From the NCBI GenBank assembly GCA_029975215.1, contig JARKPO010000003.1, positions 1 to 64,000 of the forward strand: a DNA stretch of 64,000 nucleotides. The letters run 5' to 3'. A model generated the notes under the pieces. The model searched no databases. It was not told the DNA's origin and saw nothing but the letters and a program-made list of their open reading frames with translations. Each line of letters begins with the position of its first letter. The stretch's first letter is position 1. The translations under genes and the position numbers were made by a program. Origin of the DNA: Levilinea sp. GTDB lineage: Bacteria > Chloroflexota > Anaerolineae > Anaerolineales > Anaerolineaceae. Shown here piece by piece: positions 52,989-61,874 of the stretch.

Positions 52989-53708
52989 CTAAGGTTGGCT
53001 GGCTGGCGGCAGCAGCAGGTCTTCGGCGACGGCCACCAGGCCGTGGGGAAAGCGCACAATGACCCGCTCGCGGCCCAGCGCCACCAGCCCGCGGGTTTCC
53101 CACTGGTTCAGGATGCGGCTAACGGTGAAGAGGGTGGTGCCGGTCATTTCGGCTAAATCCTGGCGGGTGAGGGGCAGGTCAATCAGCACGCCTTCGGCCA
53201 CCTTGCGGCCGGTCTGGCTGGCCAACCGCAGCAGCGCCCGCGCCAGGCGGCGCTCCACGCGCTCGGTGGCCAGTTCTCGAAAGCGCTGCTGAAATTCCTG
53301 AACCCGCTCGGCCATTAATTTCATAGCATTCAGCGCTATCTGCGGGTAGCGCAGCGCCAGTTCCTTTAAAGTTGCTGCGCCCCAATACACCCCGCCGCTG
53401 TCTTCGGCGGCCTCGGCACTGACGGGATAAAGCTCATCCTGGACCAATGCCACCGCGCCAAACAGAGTACCGGGGCCCACCGCGCGCAGCAGCACCTGGC
53501 TGCCGTCTGGGTTCATCTGGGTCAGCTTCACCCGCCCGCGGGTCAGCAAAAAGACTCGCTCGGCGGGGTCGCCCTGCAGGAAGAAATGGCTGCCCGCCGC
53601 GCTTTGGCAGGTGTGCGCGGCCAGGTGCACAGCCCGCAGAGCGGCAGGTTCCAACCCCGAAAACAGGGCGGTCTTTTGCAGAATGTCAGCCAGGGGCAGA
53701 TCGTTCAC
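52989..53708 (-). CDS. Crp/Fnr family transcriptional regulator
   Basis: This 239-residue regulator has an N-terminal cyclic-nucleotide-binding-like barrel (HFFLQGDPAERVFLLTRGRVKL) and a C-terminal winged helix (LTRQDLAEMTGTTLFTVSRIL). No Fnr-type Cys cluster is seen, so it probably binds a small molecule or haem. I start at the GTG at 53708 (VNDLPLADIL); a longer frame reaches 53759. The start region contains the palindrome AAGGTTAACCTT. It is likely to regulate the DUF1858 gene. Confidence 0.87.
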   Translation of the reverse strand: MNDLPLADILQKTALFSGLEPAALRAVHLAAHTCQSAAGSHFFLQGDPAERVFLLTRGRVKLTQMNPDGSQVLLRAVGPGTLFGAVALVQDELYPVSAEAAEDSGGVYWGAATLKELALRYPQIALNAMKLMAERVQEFQQRFRELATERVERRLARALLRLASQTGRKVAEGVLIDLPLTRQDLAEMTGTTLFTVSRILNQWETRGLVALGRERVIVRFPHGLVAVAEDLLLPPASQP

Positions 53709-53833
53709 AAGGTTAACCTTTTGGGTGAGCGCTGCTCTGATTGTAACGCGAAACCGCACCGTTCACATCAACAGGAAAGCGCGGGCGAGTATAATGATCT
53801 TATCTCTATTGTTATCGGAAGGAAGACAGCCAG

Positions 53834-54979
53834 ATGGCCGATTTTATGCCCCCCTCAACCCCCCAGGAAGCGCGTCAGCGGCTGGAACACCTGTACGGCC
53901 GCCCCGGCGCGGATGCCATGTCGCCGCATGAACGTGTCCTGCGGGCGATTCAACGCCAGACCCCGGACCGGGTGCCGTTTGATTATTGGGCCGTGCCGGA
54001 GACGCAGGCGCGCTTGATGGACTATCTGCAGGCGCGGGACGAAGAGGAACTGCTGCGCCTGTTGGGGGTGGACTGCCGGATTGTGGCACCGGACCCCATC
54101 GGCCCTACCCGCCAGGAGCTGCCCGACGGAACGTTTTTGGACCGCTGGGGCAGTCACCGCCGCAAGGTGAGCAACGAATTCAGCACCTATGAAGAGTACG
54201 CCAGTTTCCCGCTGGCCGAAGCCCAGTCGGCTGCCGAGGTGGAAAGTTGGCCGCGCTGGCCCAAGACGGAAGGGTGGCGCTGGGACAGCCTGCCCGCCAA
54301 GATTGACGCCATCAATCGTGAGGTGCGCTACCCCATTCGCTATGATGTGGGCGGAATTTTTGAATCGTCCTGGGCCTTGTATGGGCTGGACCGCTTCCTG
54401 GTGGACCTGTTGGAGAAACCGGAAGTGCCCTGCGCCATTATGGACTGCTACACGGATGTGATGATCTCCAATGTGCATGCGCTGATGCGCGCCGCCCAGG
54501 GCAAAATTGACTGGGTGTACACCTACGACGACGTGGCCATTCAAAACGGCCTGCTCATGTCGCCGCGCCTGTGGCGCAAGTATATTCTGCCGCGCCACCA
54601 ACGCCTGAATGCGGTGATTAAGTCTTACGGGTTAAAGATCATCTACCATTCGTGCGGAGCCATTTACCCGCTGATCGGCGCTCTGATCGACAACATGGGC
54701 ATTGACGTGCTCAACCCTTTGCAGCCGCGGGCTTCCATGATGGACATGGCGCGCATCAAAGAGGAATTTGGCGGGCGCATTGCTTTCCACGGGGCCATTG
54801 ATTTGCAGCACACCATGCCGCACGGTTCGCCCCAGGATGTGGTGGATGAGGTGCGCGCTCGCTGTCAGATTTTGGGGAAGGGCGGGGGGTACATCTGCAC
54901 CACGGCGCATTATATTCAAAACGATGTCCCGATCGAGAATATCCTGGCCCTCTACCTGGCGCCGCGCGGGACGGAATAA
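53834..54979 (+). CDS. Uroporphyrinogen decarboxylase-fold protein (methyltransferase-like)
   Basis: This 381-residue TIM-barrel protein of the URO-D family begins MSPHERVLRAIQRQTPDRVP after a short extension and ends with HCGAIYPLIGALIDNMGID-like sequence (YHSCGAIYPLIG). It lacks the haem-pathway context, so a corrinoid-dependent methyltransferase (MtaA/CmuA-like) role is more likely. GGAAGGAAG precedes the ATG, and TATAAT lies at 53790. No corrinoid protein gene is adjacent. Confidence 0.85.
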   Translation: MADFMPPSTPQEARQRLEHLYGRPGADAMSPHERVLRAIQRQTPDRVPFDYWAVPETQARLMDYLQARDEEELLRLLGVDCRIVAPDPIGPTRQELPDGTFLDRWGSHRRKVSNEFSTYEEYASFPLAEAQSAAEVESWPRWPKTEGWRWDSLPAKIDAINREVRYPIRYDVGGIFESSWALYGLDRFLVDLLEKPEVPCAIMDCYTDVMISNVHALMRAAQGKIDWVYTYDDVAIQNGLLMSPRLWRKYILPRHQRLNAVIKSYGLKIIYHSCGAIYPLIGALIDNMGIDVLNPLQPRASMMDMARIKEEFGGRIAFHGAIDLQHTMPHGSPQDVVDEVRARCQILGKGGGYICTTAHYIQNDVPIENILALYLAPRGTE

Positions 54980-54999
54980 GCTCTGTGCTGTTAAAAGCG

Positions 55000-55036
55000 C
55001 AGCCGGTGATGCTCTTGCACCACCGGCTGTTTTTTA
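55000..55036 (+). terminator. Rho-independent terminator after the URO-D-like gene
   Basis: CAGCCGGTG pairs perfectly with CACCGGCTG around a 12-nt loop and runs into seven T residues. It overlaps the stop of the convergent MFS gene. Confidence 0.9.
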
Positions 55037-56350
55037 TAGACCGCCGCGTCTGAGGGGCAGGCGTGCGTGCAGGCTGCGCCGCGGCTCCACCAACCAGCGC
55101 CGGATCACCACCCAGGACAGCACGGAGATGACCAGCACCGCCGTGAACAGAGCCGGATAGGAGCCAAGGTCTACCAAGGCCCCTCCCAAGAGCGGGGCCA
55201 GGCCCAAAACCGGCGCGATGAGGGTGTTGGCGATGCCGATGAAACGGCTGGTTTCGTGGGGCGGGGCGATTTCAAACACAATGTTGGGGTCGCAGATATT
55301 GGTGGCGGCGTATACCCCACCGATCAAAAAGGCGATGACGAAATACATCTCCGCGAAAGGCGCGGTGAGGGCCAGCACCGCCTCTACCCCCAGGCATACG
55401 GCGGCAGCTGTCAGCACCATCTTGTAGCCGAAGCGGTCTCCCAGCCAGCCCCACACAAAGCCCAGGGCGCTTTGGGCCAGGAGGATGATCATGGTGAAGA
55501 TGCCCAGACTGCCGCTGCTCAGCTCAAACTTCTGGATGGCGTATAAGGCATAGAAGGCGTTGCCCATCAGACCCAGCCCCACCAGGGCGCGCGCCGCCAG
55601 GTAGCGCAGGAACTGGGGATATTGGCGCACCTGGCCAGGGATGGAGGCCAAAAAGGCCCGCAGCGGCTGGGGGGCGCTGGTTTCGGGCAGGGGCGTTTCG
55701 CGGAAGGCGGCGATAATGAAGGGCGAGATGAAAGAGGCGGCAAAGCCCACCCAAAAGAGGGTTTGGAAATTGGCCGGAAAGGCGTAGCGGTCCAAGAAGT
55801 AGCGCGCTACCCACGAAGACCCAAACCCAATCAGCCCGCCCAGACCGTACATGACCCCATAAAACAGGCCGCGGCGGCGCGGGATGGCTTTGCTGATGTA
55901 ATCGGCATAAGCCGGGCCGATCAGTCCGTTGGTGATGGCAAACAGAGTGTAGGCGGTGAAGAATAAGATCAGCGTTTGCGTTGGGGGCAGACGCAAGGCA
56001 AACTGCGCCACCAGTGCGATGAACAAAATACCCACGCGTTCGGCCACGGCAATGCCGAAGATGATCCATTTGCGCGTGGCCCGCCCGTTGGCCAGGTATG
56101 CGCCCAGCAGTTGGGGCAGATAAAAGCCCAGGAAGAACAGGGCTGGCACCAGCCCTACCAGGGTTTTACTGGGGGTGAGCTGCGAAACAAAATAGGGCAG
56201 AATGGTGTCCTGCGAGAGCATGGCCAGGGAGAAGGTGAAGATGGCCGAATCGCAAGACAACAATATGAAGTTGATCCAATAATTGCGGTTGACTTGCTCT
56301 AAATAAACCGGGTGGTGTTTTGCCAGATACTCAATATCGTTCGTCGCCAT
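55034..56350 (-). CDS. Major facilitator superfamily transporter
   Basis: This 438-residue permease has about 12 membrane helices. The N-terminal soluble part begins MATNDIEYLAKHHPVYLEQVN. A GLIGPAYADYISKAIPRRRRG-like loop (PRRRGLFYG) and FVWGWLGDRFGYKM carry the MFS loop motif. Start at ATG 56350. It lies 72 bp after the second nucleoside phosphorylase gene on the same strand, so it may export or import related metabolites. Substrate is unknown. Confidence 0.82.
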   Translation of the reverse strand: MATNDIEYLAKHHPVYLEQVNRNYWINFILLSCDSAIFTFSLAMLSQDTILPYFVSQLTPSKTLVGLVPALFFLGFYLPQLLGAYLANGRATRKWIIFGIAVAERVGILFIALVAQFALRLPPTQTLILFFTAYTLFAITNGLIGPAYADYISKAIPRRRGLFYGVMYGLGGLIGFGSSWVARYFLDRYAFPANFQTLFWVGFAASFISPFIIAAFRETPLPETSAPQPLRAFLASIPGQVRQYPQFLRYLAARALVGLGLMGNAFYALYAIQKFELSSGSLGIFTMIILLAQSALGFVWGWLGDRFGYKMVLTAAAVCLGVEAVLALTAPFAEMYFVIAFLIGGVYAATNICDPNIVFEIAPPHETSRFIGIANTLIAPVLGLAPLLGGALVDLGSYPALFTAVLVISVLSWVVIRRWLVEPRRSLHARLPLRRGGL

Positions 56351-56422
56351 GCTGGGTTCCAATGAATAAAAATGTGGGATGGGGCGCGTTGCCTGCCCCA
56401 CCCCGTGAGTACAGCCCGGCGA

Positions 56423-57214
56423 CTAAGCGCCGCGCTGGCGGTCTTGTTCAATCAAGGCTTTTAAGCCTTCGATGGCCACACGGATGGCGCGGTCTACATC
56501 AAAAAGCGCCTCCATAGCTTTCCATTCTTCCGGCGTGTGCGGCTGGTCTTCTTCGGCCATGCTGCCCATCAGCATCACGCCAGAGGCGCGTTTGCGGTGA
56601 ATGGAGCTGATGATAAAAATGGCGGCGGCTTCCATCTCGGAGCAAATGGCTCCGCCAGCGACCCATGCTTTCCAGCGTTCTGTCAGGCGCTTATCCACCG
56701 GCATGCGGTACGGTTCCACCTCGCCGTAGAAGGAATCTTTGGATTGGCTGATGCCGCGCCAACTGCGGATTCCAGCGCGCCGGGCGCCTTCTTCCAGCGC
56801 CAAAACCACGTCCACATCGGCCACAGCGGGAAATTCCGGCGGCAGGTAGTGCAGAGTGGTGCCCTCGTCGCGGATGGCTCCGGTGACCACGGCCACATCG
56901 CCCGTTTTGATCCCTGGCTGCATTCCACCAGAGGTGCCCACGCGGATGAAGGTGTCGGCGCCGATGGCGATCAGCTCTTCCACGGCGATGGCGGTGGAGG
57001 GGCAGCCGATGCCGGTGCTGGTGACGGACACTTTTTCACCCAGCAGCGTGCCGGTGTAGGTGACGTATTCGCGGTGCTGGGCCACAAACTGCGGGTTATC
57101 AAAATATTGGGCGATCTTTTCACTGCGCCCGGGGTCGCCCGGCAGAAGCACATAGCGCCCCACGTCGCCTTTTTTCATGTGGATGTGATGCTGCAATTGA
57201 TCGGGGGTTTCCAT
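56423..57214 (-). CDS. Uridine/purine nucleoside phosphorylase family protein
   Basis: This 263-residue enzyme splits nucleosides with phosphate. It has VLLPGDPGRSEKIA, the phosphate loop GTSGGMQ and the ribose-binding SEMEAAAIF. It is closest to uridine phosphorylase by motif. The paralogue 9 bp upstream shares most of the sequence, evidence of tandem duplication. Its C-terminal third (EEDQPHTPEEWKAMEALF) differs and may change specificity. It belongs to the ECF operon. Confidence 0.9.
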   Translation of the reverse strand: METPDQLQHHIHMKKGDVGRYVLLPGDPGRSEKIAQYFDNPQFVAQHREYVTYTGTLLGEKVSVTSTGIGCPSTAIAVEELIAIGADTFIRVGTSGGMQPGIKTGDVAVVTGAIRDEGTTLHYLPPEFPAVADVDVVLALEEGARRAGIRSWRGISQSKDSFYGEVEPYRMPVDKRLTERWKAWVAGGAICSEMEAAAIFIISSIHRKRASGVMLMGSMAEEDQPHTPEEWKAMEALFDVDRAIRVAIEGLKALIEQDRQRGA

Positions 57215-57223
57215 AAGATCTCC

Positions 57224-57997
57224 TTAACCGGCCTGAGCGGCCTTGCGGTCGCGTTCGATCAAGATCTTCAGCGCGCCCACCGCGGTGGAAATTGTGCCGT
57301 GCAGGTCGTCGTACACCACGCGCGGGCCTGGGGCTTCCTGGTTGGCCATAATCAGCATGACCCCACCGGTGCGTACGCGGTAGATGCTGCCGAGGATGAA
57401 AATGGCGGCGGCTTCCATCTCGGAGCAGATCGCCCCGCCCATCTTCCAGGCCTTCCAGCGTTCCAACAGGTGGCTGGCCACGGGCATCCGTTCGGGCTGG
57501 TGTTGGCCGTAGAAGGAATCTTTGGACTGAGACACGCCCAGATGATAGCCGCATTGATTCTGAATGGCGGCCTCGCGCAGGGCGGTGACGACCTCGGTGT
57601 CAGCCACGGCGGGGAACTCTACCGGCAGGTAATGCAGGGTGGTACCTTCGTCGCGGATGGCGCCGGTGAGGATGGCCAACTCGCCGGGGATAAGTTCCGG
57701 CTGCATCCCCCCGGAGGTACCCACGCGGATGAAGGTATCGGCTCCGATGGCCACCAGCTCTTCCACAGCGATGGCGGTGGAGGGGCAGCCGATGCCGGTG
57801 GAGACCACGGCCACCTTTTCACCCAGCAGCGTGCCGGTGTAGGTGACGTACTCCCGTTTTTGGGTCACAAACTGGGGGTTATCAAAATATTGGGCGATCT
57901 TTTCACAGCGCCCCGGATCCCCGGGCAGCAGCACATAGCGGCCTACATCCCCTTTGCGCAGGTTAATGTGGTGCATCACTTCAGGCATATCTTTCAT
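57224..57997 (-). CDS. Uridine/purine nucleoside phosphorylase family protein (paralogue)
   Basis: This 257-residue enzyme is a tandem paralogue of the downstream phosphorylase. VLLPGDPGRCEKIAQYFDNP, GTSGGMQPELIPGEL and SEMEAAAIF are conserved. Nine base pairs separate the two genes. The pair may cover uridine and another nucleoside, or salvage and catabolic roles. EcfT precedes it by 21 bp, so the phosphorylases are probably transcribed with the transporter. Confidence 0.9.
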   Translation of the reverse strand: MKDMPEVMHHINLRKGDVGRYVLLPGDPGRCEKIAQYFDNPQFVTQKREYVTYTGTLLGEKVAVVSTGIGCPSTAIAVEELVAIGADTFIRVGTSGGMQPELIPGELAILTGAIRDEGTTLHYLPVEFPAVADTEVVTALREAAIQNQCGYHLGVSQSKDSFYGQHQPERMPVASHLLERWKAWKMGGAICSEMEAAAIFILGSIYRVRTGGVMLIMANQEAPGPRVVYDDLHGTISTAVGALKILIERDRKAAQAG

Positions 57998-58018
57998 TTT
58001 GACCTTCCTTTTTGTAGA

Positions 58019-58909
58019 CTACGCGCGCAGGACCACGCGGATGGCGATGATCACAAAGGTCAGAAACCCCAGGGTGGCCAGGGTGAAGAGGGTAATCGCC
58101 AACCACGGGGCAAAGATCAGCGTGCGGCTCCAATCCAGCGAGGGGTCGCTGATGATCCAATACAGCAGTCCGCAGGTTCCGAAGGTGGTTAGAAGCATCA
58201 ACAGGTAATCTACCCACGAGACCTTCACCGACCGGTAACTGGTTTTCGTCCCCGAAGAGCCGAAGGCCCGCGATTCCAACGAGATGGAAAGCTGCTGCAC
58301 GCGCTCAATGGCCCCTACAAACACCGGAACCATGCTGGGCAGCACCGCGGCAAAGCCAGTGCCTTTCAACCCGCGGGATTTCTGCGCGCTGAGCACGGTG
58401 GTGAACTCTTTTTGCAGGATGGGGATGAGCTGCAGGGTCATGGTGAGGATGAAGTTCAGCACGTAGGGCATGCCGATTTTTTGCAGCGAGGCGAACAGAT
58501 CGCTGGGGTGGGTGGTCATGATGGCAGCCAGGGCAAAGATGGTCATGCTGGTGGCGCGCTCCACCATGGTGACGCCGCTGTAGATGCCTTCCTGATAGAT
58601 CGTAAACGGCCCCATTGAAACGATGGGCGTCCACGGGCGCGGAAAAGCCGGGGCGATGCTTTGCAGGGTGATGAGGGTCAGCAGAATGGGGAAGAGGATG
58701 GACATGACGCGCAGGAAGGGTTTCCAAATGTTGGCCACGGAGACCATCACCATGCCCAAGACGATCAGCGCGCCCAAAATGGCCGGGTTGCGGGTGGAAA
58801 ATGACAGCACCAACACACAGCCCGCCAGCAGAAGCTTGGGCAGGGGCGAGATGCGGTGGATGACCGAGTTCCCGGGGACCATGCTAATGGGGATGACAAC
58901 GCCTCTCAT
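58019..58909 (-). CDS. ecfT: ECF transporter transmembrane protein EcfT
   Basis: This 296-residue membrane subunit has a ring of hydrophobic helices followed by the coupling helices, with the RSRGL-type motif seen as SAQKSRGLKGTG and RVQQLSISLESRAFGSSG. These contact the two ATPases. It overlaps the ecfA2 stop by 4 bp (ATGA), so translation is coupled. With the S component and two ATPases it forms a complete energy-coupling factor transporter. Confidence 0.9.
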   Translation of the reverse strand: MRGVVIPISMVPGNSVIHRISPLPKLLLAGCVLVLSFSTRNPAILGALIVLGMVMVSVANIWKPFLRVMSILFPILLTLITLQSIAPAFPRPWTPIVSMGPFTIYQEGIYSGVTMVERATSMTIFALAAIMTTHPSDLFASLQKIGMPYVLNFILTMTLQLIPILQKEFTTVLSAQKSRGLKGTGFAAVLPSMVPVFVGAIERVQQLSISLESRAFGSSGTKTSYRSVKVSWVDYLLMLLTTFGTCGLLYWIISDPSLDWSRTLIFAPWLAITLFTLATLGFLTFVIIAIRVVLRA

Positions 58910-59757
58910 GCCTGACCTCCTTCCAATTTGCCCCCGAGAACTGGAGCAAACACATCCAACGATTCCGAAACGCTCAAACTCACCTGGGGCAGCTTGCCTT
59001 GCTCTTTCAGCCGCAGGGTCAATTCGGTGATCTGGGGCGGCAGCAGATGGGTGCTGCCCATCAGGGCACGGTCTGAGAACACCTCACGCGGGCGGGCATC
59101 AGCGATCAGCAAGGAATCGCGCATAACCACCATGCGTTCCACGACCTCGGCCAGCAGGATCATATCGTGGGCCACGCACAGCACTGTGGAGCCTTCATCG
59201 CGCAGACGGTGGATCAGGCGGTAGACAATGCGGGTGGTGACGTTATCCTGCCCGGTGGTGGGCTCATCCAGAATGAACACGGCGGGGCGCATGGTGTAGA
59301 CGGAGGCCATGCCCACCAGCTTGCGCAGGGGGAAGCCGATGCGGTAGGGGTGGCTGTGGCGCAGGGGTTCCAGGCCGAAGAACTCGATGGCCTTTTCGCG
59401 CCGTTCAATCACCTCCTCTTCGGGCAGGCCCAGATTGCGCGGGCCAAATTCCAGCTCGGCCTCCACCGTGCGGGCAAACAGCTGGTGGTTGGGATTTTGA
59501 AAGACATACCCCACCGAAGCGGAAAGTTCCTGCACGCGCATGGGGCCGGTATCGCGCCCGTTGACCAGCACCTTGCCTTTGGTAGGCTTCAGCAAACCGT
59601 TAAAATGCTTCACCAGGGTGGTTTTGCCCGATCCATTCTGACCGATAATGCCGATGATCTCGCCTGGGAAAATCTTTAGGCTGACATCCTGCACAGCGGT
59701 CACAGAACCGCCGTAGATATGCCATACATTTTGACATTCGATGATAGGGTTAGTCAT
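58906..59757 (-). CDS. ecfA2: ECF transporter ATPase with a degenerate signature motif
   Basis: This 283-residue ABC ATPase has a good Walker A (GQNGSGKTTLVKHF), Walker B (VFILDEPTTGQD) and H-loop (VAHDM). The ABC signature that should read LSGGQ is GFPLRKL instead (HPYRIGFPLRKLVGMA). One composite ATP site is therefore probably inactive. I start at ATG 59757, overlapping ecfA1 by 8 bp; a TTG lies four codons earlier. Its partner EcfA1 has a canonical signature. Confidence 0.88.
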   Translation of the reverse strand: MTNPIIECQNVWHIYGGSVTAVQDVSLKIFPGEIIGIIGQNGSGKTTLVKHFNGLLKPTKGKVLVNGRDTGPMRVQELSASVGYVFQNPNHQLFARTVEAELEFGPRNLGLPEEEVIERREKAIEFFGLEPLRHSHPYRIGFPLRKLVGMASVYTMRPAVFILDEPTTGQDNVTTRIVYRLIHRLRDEGSTVLCVAHDMILLAEVVERMVVMRDSLLIADARPREVFSDRALMGSTHLLPPQITELTLRLKEQGKLPQVSLSVSESLDVFAPVLGGKLEGGQA

Positions 59758-60625
59758 GTTTGCCTCCAAACAAGGGCGCGATGCGCTGGAAGGCTTCTTC
59801 GGTGGTTACCGGATACGTAGTATTCCAATGCGCGCCGCGCTCGTGCTCCAGGCGGTAGGCCATCTCGGTCACCTGGGGGACGCGCAGCCCGGCCTTTTCT
59901 AAGACATCCAGTTGGCTGAAGACTTCAGTGGGGGTACCGTTGAGGATGACTTCGCCGTGATCCATAACGATAATGCGGTTGGCATAAGCCGCCATCACTT
60001 CCACTTCATGTTCTGCCATGATGACCGTCATCTTTCGTTCGCGGTTCAGCTTGGCGGCTACTGCAAACACCTCTTCTTTTCCGATGGGATCCACGTTGGA
60101 GGTAGGTTCGTCCATAACCAGAATCTGTGGTCGCATGGCCAAAGCGGCGGCGATGGAGAGCCGCTGCTGCTGCCCGCCCGACAGCTCGAAGGGGGAGCGG
60201 TCGCCAAGACCGCTGAGCCCAACAATATCGAGGACTTCATGAATGATGGGGTTCATTTCTTCAACTGCGACGCCCAGGTTTTCCAACCCCAGGGCGATCT
60301 CTTCGGCGACGGACATCTGGCTGAGCTGAAATTCGGGATTGTCGAAGACTACACCGACAATCTTGGCCAGTTCGCGGGTGGGGTATTCGGCGGTGTCCAA
60401 ATCTTGAACGGTAACGCTGCCTTCCATGTCGCCCATGATCATATGTGGGATAACACCATTGATGCACAGCTGCAGCGTCGTCTTACCGGACCCGTTCAAA
60501 CCCAATAAGGCAACATATTCTCCTTCAAAAATCTGAAGGTTGATATTTTTCAGCGCCGGGGTTTCGGCTCCGGCATATGTAAAGGTCAGGTCCTTAATCT
60601 CAAGAATGGGTTTTTCGCCGCTCAT
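59750..60625 (-). CDS. ecfA1: ECF transporter ATPase
   Basis: This 291-residue ABC ATPase has canonical Walker A (GLNGSGKTTLQLC), signature LSGGQQQRLSIAAALA, Walker B (ILVMDEPTSNVD) and H-loop (AEHEVE). With the degenerate partner it gives an asymmetric pair, as seen in some ABC systems. It follows a 14-bp hairpin and the small membrane protein gene. The ORF overlaps the next ATPase gene, implying equal synthesis. Confidence 0.92.
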   Translation of the reverse strand: MSGEKPILEIKDLTFTYAGAETPALKNINLQIFEGEYVALLGLNGSGKTTLQLCINGVIPHMIMGDMEGSVTVQDLDTAEYPTRELAKIVGVVFDNPEFQLSQMSVAEEIALGLENLGVAVEEMNPIIHEVLDIVGLSGLGDRSPFELSGGQQQRLSIAAALAMRPQILVMDEPTSNVDPIGKEEVFAVAAKLNRERKMTVIMAEHEVEVMAAYANRIIVMDHGEVILNGTPTEVFSQLDVLEKAGLRVPQVTEMAYRLEHERGAHWNTTYPVTTEEAFQRIAPLFGGKHD

Positions 60626-60652
60626 AGCAACTCCTTACGATGAGGCTGGCAA

Positions 60653-60686
60653 TCAATGGCGAGAGCAGATACGCTCTCGCCATTGA
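60653..60686. other. 14-bp perfect hairpin inside the ECF operon
   Basis: TCAATGGCGAGAGC (60653-60666) pairs perfectly with GCTCTCGCCATTGA (60673-60686) around a 6-nt loop. No T-run follows. It lies between the small membrane protein gene and ecfA1. It could set the ratio of S component to ATPases by RNA processing. Confidence 0.65.
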
Positions 60687-60710
60687 CGCTCAATCAGGGT
60701 CGGCGGAGGA

Positions 60711-60944
60711 TTACTCTTCCGTGTCTTCGAACTTGGCAAGGATGACGGCCAGGCCGGCCAGAGCGGTCAGTACGGCCATGACGAATACGGCGCCGGTGAG
60801 GATGCCAAAAGGCTCGCTCTGGACGAAGTCCAGGTCAGCGATTTTTTGGGCGGCGCTGGGCAAAAAGCCCAAAAGCAGACCCAGGCCGATAATTCCAGCC
60901 CCCAGGCCTTCTTTGGTTCCAACAGTTGCGGGACGCTTTTCCAT
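60711..60944 (-). CDS. Small two-helix membrane protein of unknown function
   Basis: This 77-residue protein has two hydrophobic segments (about 14-30 and 46-68) and a charged C-terminus (KFEDTEE). It lies between the S component and the ECF ATPases, 18 bp after the former, so it is probably part of the transporter operon. I recognise no family. It could be an accessory subunit. Confidence 0.6.
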   Translation of the reverse strand: MEKRPATVGTKEGLGAGIIGLGLLLGFLPSAAQKIADLDFVQSEPFGILTGAVFVMAVLTALAGLAVILAKFEDTEE

Positions 60945-60962
60945 GAATTCTTCTCCTTTGGA

Positions 60963-61661
60963 TTACTTCGCCACGGCCAGGGCAATCAACGTGATGGCTG
61001 CGCCAACGATCACGCCGCCGGCGATCCACAGCACCTTCTTTAACCCACCCGCCGCTGCCGGCAGTTGGATGTTCGCGGTCAGATTAGCGGGCAGCGCTTC
61101 GATAATGGCGAGAGCCACGAAACCAGCGATGATTTTATCTGCCAGGGATACCAGAATGTTGGAAGAGAAGACCGAGACGATCAGGTTCTGCCCCATCGCC
61201 AGGAAGGCGGCGGTCATCATATCCGCAAAATGGCCGGTCGCGCCGCCGAAGATGAAGACGTAAATCGGCACAGCGGTGACCGAGCACAGGAAAGCCACAA
61301 CGATATTCAGGAGGAAATAGCTCCAGTATTTCTTACCCAGACCCCAGCGCACACCGTAACCCCAAACCAACGCGCCAACCACATTGACGACCGCAAAGGG
61401 CAGACCGATGGGGCCGCTGATGAAGGAAGACACGATATTGGTGATGGCGCCAACCAACGCTCCCCACCAGGGACCCAGGACGATGGCGGCCACAGCCGTG
61501 CCGATCATGTCCAGGAAGATGGGCAGTTTCAGGATGGTGTTAATTTGTCCGCCGACAATGTTGAGGGCGGCTGCAACCGGCACCAGGGCGACCACATAGG
61601 TCAGCGGGATGCGGGAAGAGCGCTTCTTTCTTGCAACTGGTTTAGCCGAGGCTGTACTCAT
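60963..61661 (-). CDS. ECF transporter substrate-binding S component
   Basis: This 232-residue membrane protein has about six helices and the GGQINTILKLPIFLDMIGTA and VLGPWWGALVGAITNIVSS segments of S components. The basic N-terminus (KPVARKKRSS) precedes helix one. Substrate is not readable from sequence. Linkage with two nucleoside phosphorylases suggests a nucleoside, an inference from context. I start at ATG 61661 after AGAAAGG; a longer frame runs to 61697. Confidence 0.85.
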   Translation of the reverse strand: MSTASAKPVARKKRSSRIPLTYVVALVPVAAALNIVGGQINTILKLPIFLDMIGTAVAAIVLGPWWGALVGAITNIVSSFISGPIGLPFAVVNVVGALVWGYGVRWGLGKKYWSYFLLNIVVAFLCSVTAVPIYVFIFGGATGHFADMMTAAFLAMGQNLIVSVFSSNILVSLADKIIAGFVALAIIEALPANLTANIQLPAAAGGLKKVLWIAGGVIVGAAITLIALAVAK

Positions 61662-61874
61662 TTGGCCTTTCTCCTTAAATAATTCGGTGATCAGCAAAGG
61701 TGAATGATTCGATTTCCTACGGGCTCCATGAAAAAGAGAGCGGAGCGGTTTCCACCCGGGATCACCCAGGGCGGAAGGACGACTGAAGAGAGAACAAAAC
61801 CGGATTCACAGCCAGAATGGGCGAAAAACCACCTCCTTACGGGGGGAGATCCGGCGCGCAGGCCGGTCGAGCCG
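61662..61874. other. Intergenic leader between the SUMF1-like and S-component genes
   Basis: This region of about 210 bp contains, on the minus strand, CTCC...GGAGGTGGTTTTT (61824-61849), which may end the upstream gene. It has the same AGGAGGTGGTTTTT 14-mer as the cstA leader. A CCCGGGTGG/CCACCCGGG-type inverted repeat lies near 61751-61770. No known riboswitch is recognised. Confidence 0.4.

Noticed and set aside
61662-61874. A riboswitch before the ECF S component
   Set aside because: I looked for riboflavin, thiamine, cobalamin and purine motifs and saw none. Hairpins there are better explained as a terminator and structural noise.
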